Assembly: GCF_003063475.1 (NCBI RefSeq) | Contig: NZ_NESP01000001.1 | Span: forward strand, 186,001-250,000 | Direction of reading: 5' to 3' | DNA: 64,000 nucleotides | Source of the DNA: Limnohabitans curvus | GTDB taxonomy: Bacteria; Pseudomonadota; Gammaproteobacteria; Burkholderiales; Burkholderiaceae_C | Shown here: in pieces, positions 26,934 to 35,068 of the stretch | Numbering within the stretch: the first letter of the stretch is position 1 | How the letters are laid out: each line of letters begins with the position of its first letter | Program-made: the position numbers and the translations under genes | The notes under the pieces: generated by a model | Database searches by the model: none | What the model was told of the DNA's origin: nothing | The model's input: only the letters and a program-made list of their open reading frames with translations

Positions 26934-28265
26934 ATGCACACCCTTGAACAACTGCGTCGTGGCGAACTGGCTGGCATCGAACGCTTGCAACTGCGCTGCG
27001 GCTTGACCGAGTTTCCACGCGAAATTTTTGAATTGGCTGATTCGCTGGAAATCTTAGATTTATCGGGCAACCAACTGAGCGCCCTGCCCGATGACCTGCC
27101 ACGCTTGCACAAGCTACGCGTGATTTTTTGCTCGGACAACCCGTTCACCGAATTGCCCGAAGTGCTGGGCCAATGTCAGCAGCTCAGCATGGTGGGCTTC
27201 AAAGCCAACCGCATCGCGCATGTCTCGCCCAAGGCTTTGCCTCCGATGTTGCGCTGGCTCATTCTCACGGACAACGCACTCACTGAATTTCCCGCTGAAA
27301 TTGGGCAATGCACGAAGATGCAAAAGCTCGCACTGGCTGGCAATCATCTACGTCGCCTGCCACCAGAGCTGGCGAAGTGCAGCCGCTTAGAACTCCTTCG
27401 CATATCAGCCAATGCGTTGACTGAATTTCCCAGCTGGCTGCTCAACATGCCACGCTTGACTTGGCTGGCCTACGCAAGCAACCCATTCTGCGAACATTTG
27501 GAATCTGCGGCGATAGCCAATGCGCCCATGCAGCACATCGCGTGGTCTCAGCTACAACTGCAACACCAACTGGGTGAAGGCGCGTCTGGTGTGATTCACC
27601 AAGCCACTCTGCGGACTCGCGAAGGTGAACAAGCCGTAGCGGTGAAGCTATTCAAAGGTGCCGTCACCAGCGATGGCTTGCCTGACTGCGAAATGGCGGC
27701 CTGCATGCACGCAGGCGCGCATCCGCATTTGGTGTCGGCCATGGCGCGCGTGGTCGAACATCCAGACGACAAACAAGCCTTGGTCATGCCGCTGATCCCG
27801 CCCGAATTTGGCAACTTGGCAGACCCTCCCAGCTTAGAGAGTTGCACGCGTGATGTGTACCCCACCCACCCACGTTTTGGCTGGCCCGCCACACTGCGCA
27901 TGGCCATTGGCATGGCATCCGTCACGCAGCACTTGCACGCACGCGGCATCTTGCATGGCGACTTGTACGCGCACAACATCTTGCACACGTCTGAAGGCAA
28001 TGCCCTTTTGAGCGACTTTGGCGCTGCGGCATTTTTTGATGCGGACGATGCTGCACTTGCGCAGGGTTTGGAAAAACTCGAAGTACGTGCTCTGGGTTGT
28101 TTGCTGGAAGAACTGACGATGCAGTGTGACGCCGCGTCCGCTCATTCACAGACCCGCCAACTTCAAGCCTTGGCCCAACTCGCGCAACGGTGCTTGCATG
28201 ACACACCATCCCAGCGCCCTAGCTTGGCGCAGGTGTGCGCCGAGCTAGCGGCCTTGAGCCACTGA
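26934..28265 (+). CDS. Leucine-rich-repeat protein with a C-terminal eukaryotic-like protein kinase domain
   Basis: 443 residues in two parts. Residues 15-200 are leucine-rich repeats of the LEILDLSGNQLSALP type (seven or eight units). Residues about 210-443 are a compact Ser/Thr kinase-like domain with glycine loop LGEGASGV (213-220), VAIK-like lysine K238 (AVAVKLF), catalytic loop HGDLYAHN (341-348, D343) and DFG (361-363). The activation segment and C-lobe are short. No transmembrane segment is seen, so it is likely cytoplasmic. It starts 16 nt after chrA and probably shares its transcript. The target is unknown; LRR-kinase fusions occur in scattered proteobacteria. Confidence 0.85.
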   Translation: MHTLEQLRRGELAGIERLQLRCGLTEFPREIFELADSLEILDLSGNQLSALPDDLPRLHKLRVIFCSDNPFTELPEVLGQCQQLSMVGFKANRIAHVSPKALPPMLRWLILTDNALTEFPAEIGQCTKMQKLALAGNHLRRLPPELAKCSRLELLRISANALTEFPSWLLNMPRLTWLAYASNPFCEHLESAAIANAPMQHIAWSQLQLQHQLGEGASGVIHQATLRTREGEQAVAVKLFKGAVTSDGLPDCEMAACMHAGAHPHLVSAMARVVEHPDDKQALVMPLIPPEFGNLADPPSLESCTRDVYPTHPRFGWPATLRMAIGMASVTQHLHARGILHGDLYAHNILHTSEGNALLSDFGAAAFFDADDAALAQGLEKLEVRALGCLLEELTMQCDAASAHSQTRQLQALAQLAQRCLHDTPSQRPSLAQVCAELAALSH

Positions 28266-28278
28266 AACGCTTAAATCT

Positions 28279-30189
28279 TTAAGCGCCCACCACGCCACCA
28301 TCGCGGCGTGAGATGGCGATGATGGATGAACGCGGCACGGCATCGCCCCCTTGTGGAAAGTGCGAAGCTGCCAACTTTTCACCTGGGTGTTGAATACCCA
28401 CAAACATCGTCTTATGGTCAGGCGTGAACGCCATGCCAGTGATTTCACATGCGACTGGCCCGACCAAGAAACGTTTGATGTCGCCTGTCACAGGGTTGGC
28501 ACACAACATTTGGTTGTTCCCCATGCCTGCGAAATCTTTGGCGTTGCTGTAGTCGCCATCGGTTTGAATCCACAAGCGGCCATCGCGGTCAAAGGCCAAA
28601 CCGTCAGGGCTGTTGAACATGTTGTCGGGCGTGATGTTGGCCGAGCCTGCATAGGCGTCTTTGTGCAGTGTGGGGTTGCCTGCCAACGCAAAGATGTCCC
28701 ATGTGAATTGGTTGGCCGTGTGGTCATTGCCTTTAGGTGTCCAACGCACGATTTGGCCGTACACGTTTTTGGCGCGTGGGTTGGGACCGTTCACCGCTTG
28801 GTTTGGCTTGGTGCCGCGGTCGCTGTTGTTGGTGAGGGTCACATACACCTGCGCTTGTGTGGGGTGCGCCGCAATCCACTCGGGGCGGTCCATGGTGGTG
28901 GCGCCCACCACCGTGGCAGCCAAACGTGTGTGTACCAGCACTTCAGCTTGGTCTTTGAAACCCGCCTCTGCGGTCAAGCCATTTTTGCCATGGGTCAGTT
29001 CCAGCCATTCACCATCGCCTTGGGCTTTGCCGTCCACCGTGGTGAAGCGCGCCACATACAAGGTGCCCTCGTCCAGCAAATCGCGATTGGCTTTTGGATT
29101 CTTGGCATCGAACTTTTTAGCAGACACAAATTTGTAAATGTGCTCGCCCTTTTCGTCGTCGCCCATGTAGACCACCACATGGCCGTCGGCGTTCACCACC
29201 ACCTCAGCGTTCTCGTGTTTGATACGGCCCAAGGCCGTGCGCTTGATGGGCGTGCTGGTGGGGTCCATCGGGTCAATCTCGACCACCCAGCCAAAACGGT
29301 TGGGTTCGTTGGGATTCTTGGCTAAATCGAATCGACCATCGAAGGGGTGCCAGTTCAGGCCCGCACCTTTGGCACTGATGCCGTAGCGTTTGAAAGCGGC
29401 GTTCTCAGCCACATTCTGGGGCAGGCTCTCGGCGGTGCCAAAGTAGCCGTTGAAGTTTTCTTCGCAAGTCAAGTACGTGCCCCATGGCGTGCGGCCATTG
29501 GCGCAGTTGTTGAACGTGCCCAAGGCCACGGTGCCTGTGGGGTCGGCTTGGGTTTTCAACAAAGCGCTGCCTGCGGCGGGGCCGCTCAAACGCATGTCGG
29601 TGTTAGTCGTGATACGACGGTTCAAGCGGGCCTGGGGTTGCAGCTTCCACACGCCCCCCATGCGACGCACTTCAAACACGCTCACGCCATGGGCAGCTTG
29701 TGCTTTGCGGGTGTCTTCGATGCTGTTGCAACGGCCGTTGACAAACAGGTATTCGTAATTGGCGTATTCGTTGTTGACGGCAATCACACCGTGGTCAGCG
29801 CCCAAGCTGAAAAAGCTCATGCCATCGTTGTTGTCGCCGATGGACAAACCTTGGCTGATGGCTGTGCCGCGCGTGGCGGGGTCAAACGCAGTGCCACCAG
29901 GCAGGATGGCATCGCCCCACGAAGCCAACACGCGCCACTGGTAGCCTGCAGGCACGGTGATGGTGTCCAAAGAATTGGCGGCAATGGGTGTGAAGCCAAT
30001 GCGTAGGCCAGCGTTCGCGCTTGCGGGGGCCGCGTGCGCCAAACCTTGACCGCCCAAGAACAAACCCACTCCCGCCCCTGCTGCGCCCAGCAATTGGCGA
30101 CGGCTCAACAGGGTGTTCACCATGTGGCTGAAATCAGTGTCCTCCGGACGTGGATGGTTGCGTTGGTCGTTTTCGTCAAAGGTATTCAT
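28279..30189 (-). CDS. phoX: PhoX-family alkaline phosphatase (DUF839), Tat-exported
   Basis: Calcium/iron-dependent periplasmic phosphomonoesterase of the PhoX type that releases phosphate from organic esters. The 636-residue product has a twin-arginine signal (SRRQLLGAAGAG followed by a hydrophobic run and AHAAPA), as expected because PhoX folds before export. PhoX landmarks include FSLGADHGVIAVNNEY, TPWGTYLTCEENFNGYFG, VYMGDDEKGEHIYKFV and DGLAFDRDGRLWIQTDG. ATG 30189 has GAGG at a good distance. The upstream region carries a strong PhoB-box-like repeat with TAAAGT 10 nt downstream, as at pstS. It is divergent from ppx. Confidence 0.93.
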   Translation of the reverse strand: MNTFDENDQRNHPRPEDTDFSHMVNTLLSRRQLLGAAGAGVGLFLGGQGLAHAAPASANAGLRIGFTPIAANSLDTITVPAGYQWRVLASWGDAILPGGTAFDPATRGTAISQGLSIGDNNDGMSFFSLGADHGVIAVNNEYANYEYLFVNGRCNSIEDTRKAQAAHGVSVFEVRRMGGVWKLQPQARLNRRITTNTDMRLSGPAAGSALLKTQADPTGTVALGTFNNCANGRTPWGTYLTCEENFNGYFGTAESLPQNVAENAAFKRYGISAKGAGLNWHPFDGRFDLAKNPNEPNRFGWVVEIDPMDPTSTPIKRTALGRIKHENAEVVVNADGHVVVYMGDDEKGEHIYKFVSAKKFDAKNPKANRDLLDEGTLYVARFTTVDGKAQGDGEWLELTHGKNGLTAEAGFKDQAEVLVHTRLAATVVGATTMDRPEWIAAHPTQAQVYVTLTNNSDRGTKPNQAVNGPNPRAKNVYGQIVRWTPKGNDHTANQFTWDIFALAGNPTLHKDAYAGSANITPDNMFNSPDGLAFDRDGRLWIQTDGDYSNAKDFAGMGNNQMLCANPVTGDIKRFLVGPVACEITGMAFTPDHKTMFVGIQHPGEKLAASHFPQGGDAVPRSSIIAISRRDGGVVGA

Positions 30190-30233
30190 AGCAGCCTCAA
30201 TGAAATAAGTGACGCAAACTTTAAGCGCAATTC

Positions 30234-30251
30234 ATGACAAAGCAATGACAT
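30234..30251 (-). promoter_or_regulatory. PhoB box of phoX, within a 10-bp inverted repeat (30231-30265)
   Basis: Minus strand reads ATGTCATTGCTTTGTCAT: two xTGTCAT half-sites 11 bp apart, as in the E. coli Pho box. Ten nucleotides further, TAAAGT (30223-30218) is a good -10, the same hexamer and spacing as at pstS. The box sits inside a perfect inverted repeat TTCATGACAA / TTGTCATGAA (30231-30240 and 30256-30265), so a third half-site points toward ppx. Confidence 0.82.
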
Positions 30252-30285
30252 AAGATTGTCATGAATAAACGGTAATATTGTTTTC

Positions 30286-31794
30286 ATGAAACACGGCACA
30301 CTCCTCGCAGCGATTGATTTAGGCTCCAACAGCTTCCGTCTCGAAATTGGTCGCTATGACCACGGTCAAATTCAGCGTGTGGCCTACCTCAAAGAAACGG
30401 TGCGTCAAGGCAATGGCTTAGACGACGACCGTAACCTCACCGAAGAAGCCATGCAGCGCGGTTGGGACTGTTTGGCACGATTCGCAGAGCGGTTGGCTGG
30501 GTTCAAAAAATCACAGGTCCGCGCTGTGGCGACACAGACGTTGCGCGAAGCCAAAAACCGTGAAGCGTTTTTGATGAAGGGCTGTGAAATTTTGGGCTTC
30601 CCCATCGAAGTCATCGCAGGTCCCGAAGAAGCACGCCTGATTTACCAAGGCGTCGCCCACATGCTGCCAAGCGACAACGAACGTCGATTGGTGATTGACA
30701 TTGGCGGACGCTCCACCGAGCTGGTGCTAGGCCAAGGCTTAGACGCTAGAGAAACTGCCTCGTTCCGAGTGGGCAGCGTGGCATGGTCGATGACGTATTT
30801 CCCTACGGGCGAGTTCACAGAACAAGCGTTTTACCGCGCTGAAATTGCCGCACAAGCTGTGCTTGAAGAAGCCATCTCCGCGTACCCACGTGACCAATGG
30901 CAAAAAGCCTACGGTGCATCAGGCACGGTAGGTGCGGTGGCCGACATCTTGGCTTTGTCTGGTTTCCCTGAAGGCGAAATCAGCTTAGAAGGTTTGGATT
31001 GGTTGGTGAAGTGCTTGGTTCGCGCAGGCCAAGCCAGCAAAGTTCAACTCGAAGGTCTGAAAGACGACCGCCGCGCCGTGATTGGTGGTGGCGTGAGTGT
31101 CTTGCGCGCTTTGATGACGCTGCTGCAAATCACAAAGCTGCATGTGGCACAAGGTGCCTTGCGCCATGGCGTGTTGTTTGAAATGGTGGAACGCGAAGAT
31201 CACAACACAGACACGCGCGATTTGTCGATTCAACGGTTGGCTGTGAAATTCTCAGTCGATACCACCCAAGGCCAGCGCGTGGGTCGTGTGGCCGTGCACC
31301 TGTTGCAGTTCATGTACCCCAAGCTGAGCAGCGATGAAGCCACGCACATGGAACGACGGTGCCGCAAACTGAGCTGGGCTGCTCAGCTGCACGAGGTAGG
31401 TGTTGCGATTTCTCATAGCGACTACCACAAGCATGGCGCTTACATCCTAGACAACGCTGACCTTTTGGGCTTTAGCATGCCCGAGCTTCACCGATTGGGC
31501 TTGTTGGTTTTGGGCCAACGCGGCAAGCTCAAAAAATTAGAAGCCGAACTGGAAGAAACCGAATTTGCCAAACTGCTGATGGCCTTGCGCCTAAGCCTGA
31601 TTCTTTGCCACGCGCGCAAAGACCCCGAACACCAAATATTGAAGCTGCACTGCGATGATCACAAGCAACGCATCACCCTGACCGCTTCTGATGCATGGGT
31701 CAATGACTATCCGCAATCGACGCACTTACTGAAACAAGAAAGCGCCTCATGGCAAAAAACACCTTGGGCATTTGAGTTTGTGACAAACAAGTGA
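30286..31794 (+). CDS. ppx: Exopolyphosphatase (Ppx/GppA family)
   Basis: Hydrolyses terminal phosphates of polyphosphate (and possibly pppGpp) in the cytoplasm. 502 residues, the usual length. The ASKHA-type phosphate-binding motifs are present: LAAIDLGSNSFRLEIG at the N-terminus, RAVATQTLREAKN, then VIDIGGRSTELVLG near 140-155 and AYGASGTVGAVADI near 205; a C-terminal HD-like helical domain follows (AAQLHEVGVAISHSDYHKHGAYI). It is divergent from phoX across a 96-bp region with Pho half-sites. The polyphosphate kinase gene lies 1 kb downstream. Confidence 0.95.
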   Translation: MKHGTLLAAIDLGSNSFRLEIGRYDHGQIQRVAYLKETVRQGNGLDDDRNLTEEAMQRGWDCLARFAERLAGFKKSQVRAVATQTLREAKNREAFLMKGCEILGFPIEVIAGPEEARLIYQGVAHMLPSDNERRLVIDIGGRSTELVLGQGLDARETASFRVGSVAWSMTYFPTGEFTEQAFYRAEIAAQAVLEEAISAYPRDQWQKAYGASGTVGAVADILALSGFPEGEISLEGLDWLVKCLVRAGQASKVQLEGLKDDRRAVIGGGVSVLRALMTLLQITKLHVAQGALRHGVLFEMVEREDHNTDTRDLSIQRLAVKFSVDTTQGQRVGRVAVHLLQFMYPKLSSDEATHMERRCRKLSWAAQLHEVGVAISHSDYHKHGAYILDNADLLGFSMPELHRLGLLVLGQRGKLKKLEAELEETEFAKLLMALRLSLILCHARKDPEHQILKLHCDDHKQRITLTASDAWVNDYPQSTHLLKQESASWQKTPWAFEFVTNK

Positions 31795-31806
31795 CATATG
31801 TGACAC
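31780..31806. promoter_or_regulatory. Triple GTGAC repeat at the ppx end, upstream of the H1-like gene
   Basis: Plus strand has GTGACAA-N4-GTGACAT-N2-GTGACAC. Read on the minus strand the first two form a good PhoB box, ATGTCACTTGTTTGTCAC (31797-31780). It overlaps the ppx stop and points back into ppx, with no minus gene to drive. The same three-repeat layout and a shared TGCATTTAATT just downstream occur between ppk1 and mgtC (34986-35025). A -10-like TATAAA lies near 31830 for the plus-strand gene. Confidence 0.55.
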
Positions 31807-31867
31807 TTGGTGCATTTAATTAAACCGTATAAACTGTTTACTTCATTAATTTTGAAGGAATCTACAA

Positions 31868-32323
31868 GTGAACACCACTGCTCAAAAAGCCCTCGTTCAA
31901 GCTGCCGTTAAAGCACCAACAGTCAAAACTCCAGCAGCCAAAAAACCTGTTGTGAAAAAAACCGCCACGAAAAAAGCTGCCGTTAAAAAACCAGTTGTGA
32001 AAAAAGCAACGACAAAAACTGCAGTTAAAAAAGCCCCCATCAAGACAGCCGCACCAAAGCCCGTGAAAGCCGTCAAAGTGGTGAAACCAGCCAAAGTCAA
32101 AAAACCAAAATTGGTACGCGACAGCTTCACCATTCCTAAAGACGAATACGTGGTCATCGACAGCCTGAAAGTTCGCGCAGGCAAACTCGGTCAAGCTGTG
32201 AAGAAAAGCGAATTGCTGCGCGCTGGCGTCAAAGCCCTCGCCGCCATGAGCGACATTCAGTTCAAAGCAGCATTGAGCAATGTACCGACCATCAAGACCG
32301 GTCGTCCCAAGAACTCGAAGTAA
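31868..32323 (+). CDS. Histone-H1-like lysine/alanine-rich protein
   Basis: 151 residues from a GTG start preceded by AAGGAA. Residues 1-80 are low-complexity and very basic, built from AAKKPVVKK/TKKAAVKK/APKPVKAVK units as in histone H1, AlgP or the tail of PhaM. Residues 80-151 look like a folded domain (RDSFTIPKDEYVVIDSLK, KKSELLRAGVKALAAMSD). The basic region should bind DNA or polyanions. The position between ppx and ppk1-sixA suggests a polyphosphate-granule or nucleoid role, which is inference. Its 3' end overlaps sixA tail to tail by 32 bp. Confidence 0.85.
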   Translation: MNTTAQKALVQAAVKAPTVKTPAAKKPVVKKTATKKAAVKKPVVKKATTKTAVKKAPIKTAAPKPVKAVKVVKPAKVKKPKLVRDSFTIPKDEYVVIDSLKVRAGKLGQAVKKSELLRAGVKALAAMSDIQFKAALSNVPTIKTGRPKNSK

Positions 32324-32792
32324 GTTCAGGACATGCGACGGTCAGCAACACCGTTTGGGGTTGACCGTCGCGTAGGCGGGTGCGCAACCACCACACGCCG
32401 CCCTTGCGCACAGGGCATGTGTGCTCTTGCATGCCCAGCAGCTTGGCCACCAGCTCGCCCAAATAAGGTTGATGCCCCACCAACAAGACAGGCCCCTTGA
32501 GTTGCGGCCCAGTTTCGGGGTGCCACTTCAAAAGGTGCAGCACATCCTCCACGGATGTTTCAGGCACCAATTCATCGCGCAATTTAAATTTACGACCCAA
32601 GGGTGCAACAGTTTGTTGCGTGCGCCGTGAGGGACTGACCAACACCCGCGTGCCTTCAGGCAAATGACGGTCTAGCCAAGCTGCCATACGCATGGCTTGA
32701 CGCTCGCCTTTCTTGGTGAGTGAGCGCGACAAGTCGTCACCGCCCTCAGGGGCAACTTCTGCTTCTGCATGACGCCACAAAATCAAATCCAT
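32292..32792 (-). CDS. sixA: Phosphohistidine phosphatase SixA
   Basis: Histidine-phosphatase-superfamily enzyme that dephosphorylates phosphohistidine on HPt domains or the nitrogen phosphotransferase system. From ATG 32792 (AAGGG 8 nt upstream) the product is 166 residues. It starts MDLILWRHAEAE with the catalytic RHA, and has LVSPSRRTQQT and the second histidine in LLVGHQPYLGEL. It follows ppk1 by 22 nt and is likely co-transcribed with it. Its last codons lie inside the convergent H1-like gene. Confidence 0.92.
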   Translation of the reverse strand: MDLILWRHAEAEVAPEGGDDLSRSLTKKGERQAMRMAAWLDRHLPEGTRVLVSPSRRTQQTVAPLGRKFKLRDELVPETSVEDVLHLLKWHPETGPQLKGPVLLVGHQPYLGELVAKLLGMQEHTCPVRKGGVWWLRTRLRDGQPQTVLLTVACPELTSSSWDDRS

Positions 32793-32814
32793 GGTTTGCC
32801 CTTCGTTGACGGTC

Positions 32815-34944
32815 TCACGATTTGGCGGCATACAGCGCCATCAGCGCGGCTTGCGCGCCATGCAATGGCACAGGTGTTATCGGTTGCGCCGCCTTGATGG
32901 ATGTACGTTTGGGCTTGATGGGTTGCACACGCGTGTACTGCCCGTCGGCATTCAAGCTCCATGCGTCCACGTTGTCGTGCAGGTAAGCCACCAAGCACTC
33001 ATCAATCACACGTTGGCGCAAGGCAGCATCTTCCACAGGCCATGCCAATTCGACACGGCGAAGCATGTTGCGGTTCATCCAATCGGCGCTCGACAAATAC
33101 AAAGACTCATCATGACCTGTGCGGAAATAAAACACACGTGAATGCTCTAAAAAGCGACCAATGATGGAGCGCACACGGATGTTGTCGGTCACACCCGGAC
33201 GCTGCGCGGGCAACATGCACGCACCGCGAATGATCAAATCAATCTGCACGCCGGCCTGCCCAGCATGCACCAGCGCCTCCATCAGCTTTTCATCAGTGAG
33301 CGTGTTCATCTTCAAGATGATGCGGCTGGCCACACCTTGTGCAGCGGCTTGTGCTGTTTTCTCTACCTTGTCGATCAAGCTGCGTTGTAGCTGGAACGGT
33401 GCAATCATCAGCTTGTTCAAGCGTGGAATCTTGCTTTGGTTCGCCAGCAGGTTAAACACGCTCTCCACATCTTGTGTGAGCTTGGGGTCACAGGTGATGT
33501 GGCTCAAGTCGGTGTAGAGCTTGGCTGTGCGTGGGTTGTAGTTGCCCGTGGACAAATGCGCATAGCGACGAATGCTGCGGCCTTCGCGACGCGTGACCAG
33601 CAGCATCTTGGCGTGAGTCTTCAAACCCACCACCCCGTACACCACTTGTGCACCGATGTATTCCAGCTTCTCGGCCCAGTTGATGTTGGCCTCTTCGTCA
33701 AAGCGTGCTTTGAGTTCCACCACCACTGTCACTTCTTTGCCGCGTTGCACCGCCTCTCGCAGCAACTCCATCAGCACCGAATCAGCGCCCGTGCGGTAAA
33801 TGGTTTGCTTGATGGCTAACACATTGGGGTCGCGCACGGCTTCGCGTAAGAACGCCAACACGCCATCAAAGCTTTCGTAAGGCTGGTGAATCATCACATC
33901 ACCACTTTGCAAGCGCTCAAAGAGAGACCCATTGGTCACCATCTGTTGCGGATAGCTGGCGGTGTAACGCGGAAACAACCATTTGGGGTTGTCCACCAAA
34001 TCAATCAGCTGATTCAAACGCACCAAGTTCACAGGGCCATGCACGCGGTACAGCGCCGAGTGCGGCAACTCAAACTGATGCAACAAGAATTCAGACAAAT
34101 ACTCTGAGCAACCCGACGACACCTCCAAGCGCACAGCCTGCCCGTAATTGCGATGCACCAGGCCTTTGCGCAGCGCGGTGCGCAGGTTTTTCACATCTTC
34201 TTCGTCCACGGACAAATCCGAATGGCGCGTGACACGGAACTGTGAAAACTGCCCCACATCGCGGCCCGGAAACAGGTCTTTCAAATGCGCACGAATCACA
34301 CTGGAAATGGACACAAACAACTGACGCTTGCCACAGAGCTTCTCAGGCAAAGCAATCAAACGCGGCAAACTGCGTGGCACTTTGACAATCGCAATTTCGT
34401 TGTCACGACCAAACGCATCTTTGCCTGACAAGCGCACGATGAAGTTGAGCGACTTGTTGGCCACTTGTGGGAACGGGTGTGCTGGGTCTAAGCCCACAGG
34501 CAGCAGCAAGGGACGCACTTCACGTTCAAAAAAAGACTTCACCCATTGGTGCTGCGTCAAAGTTCGATCGCCGTGCGACAAGATACGCACGCCCTCTTTG
34601 GCAAACGCAGGCGTGAGCACATCGTTGTACAACGCGTATTGCTCTTCGACCAAGGCATGGGCCACTTTGCTGAGCGAGTGCTGCGCGTGTGTACCTGCGG
34701 CATCCAGCGGTGCCTTGGGATGCTCCACGCTGCTGTGCAGCGCGGCGCGGACTTCAAAAAACTCATCCAGGTTAGACGACACAATGCACAGGTAACGCAA
34801 ACGCTCTAACAGCGGCACCTCTGCGCGTTTGGCCCAATCGAGCACGCGCGCGTTGAAGGCGAGCAAACTCAAATCACGGTCCAGCCATTCAACCTTTGAA
34901 TTTCTTTGTGTATGCGGCTCTTTGCCAGTTGCGACTGTCGTCAT
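32815..34944 (-). CDS. ppk1: Polyphosphate kinase 1
   Basis: Reversibly makes polyphosphate from ATP; often membrane- or granule-associated. 709 residues, full length. The N domain begins WLDRDLSLLAFNARVLDWA; the H domain follows with LCIVSSNLDEFFEVR. The catalytic phospholipase-D-like domains carry IKQTIYRTGADS, the phospho-histidine in GLKTHAKMLLV, LSTGNYNPRTAKLYTD, and the second conserved histidine in FLEHSRVFYFR with YLSSADWMNRNM. Its promoter region holds a clear PhoB-box repeat. The operon continues into sixA. Confidence 0.96.
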   Translation of the reverse strand: MTTVATGKEPHTQRNSKVEWLDRDLSLLAFNARVLDWAKRAEVPLLERLRYLCIVSSNLDEFFEVRAALHSSVEHPKAPLDAAGTHAQHSLSKVAHALVEEQYALYNDVLTPAFAKEGVRILSHGDRTLTQHQWVKSFFEREVRPLLLPVGLDPAHPFPQVANKSLNFIVRLSGKDAFGRDNEIAIVKVPRSLPRLIALPEKLCGKRQLFVSISSVIRAHLKDLFPGRDVGQFSQFRVTRHSDLSVDEEDVKNLRTALRKGLVHRNYGQAVRLEVSSGCSEYLSEFLLHQFELPHSALYRVHGPVNLVRLNQLIDLVDNPKWLFPRYTASYPQQMVTNGSLFERLQSGDVMIHQPYESFDGVLAFLREAVRDPNVLAIKQTIYRTGADSVLMELLREAVQRGKEVTVVVELKARFDEEANINWAEKLEYIGAQVVYGVVGLKTHAKMLLVTRREGRSIRRYAHLSTGNYNPRTAKLYTDLSHITCDPKLTQDVESVFNLLANQSKIPRLNKLMIAPFQLQRSLIDKVEKTAQAAAQGVASRIILKMNTLTDEKLMEALVHAGQAGVQIDLIIRGACMLPAQRPGVTDNIRVRSIIGRFLEHSRVFYFRTGHDESLYLSSADWMNRNMLRRVELAWPVEDAALRQRVIDECLVAYLHDNVDAWSLNADGQYTRVQPIKPKRTSIKAAQPITPVPLHGAQAALMALYAAKS

Positions 34945-34985
34945 TTTTTCACCTGTTTTACAGATATTGAGTGTGACGATTTATC

Positions 34986-35012
34986 GTGACAAATATGTGA
35001 CATTTGTGACGG
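34986..35012 (-). promoter_or_regulatory. PhoB-box-like triple repeat between ppk1 and mgtC
   Basis: Minus strand contains ATGTCACATATTTGTCAC (35003-34986), a 7-4-7 repeat oriented toward ppk1, plus a third half-site CCGTCAC at 35012-35006. No convincing -10 lies at 10 nt; CAATAT occurs 16 nt downstream. Plus-strand layout GTGACAA-N4-GTGACAT-N2-GTGACGG then TGCATTTAATT matches that before the H1-like gene, so control of the divergent mgtC gene is also possible. Confidence 0.65.
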
Positions 35013-35068
35013 TTGCATTTAATTCACATACATATTTTCAAAAAACCGTGACTCACTAAGATACGCAG

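Noticed and set aside
26042..27148. 368-aa minus-strand open frame across chrA and the LRR kinase gene
   Set aside because: Composition rich in His/Arg/Gln and antisense to two well-recognised genes; no family features.
28268..28285. Inverted repeat CGCTTAAA / TTTAAGCG between the LRR kinase gene and phoX as a terminator
   Set aside because: Stem is short and AT-rich, overlaps the phoX stop and lacks a T-run; function not supported.
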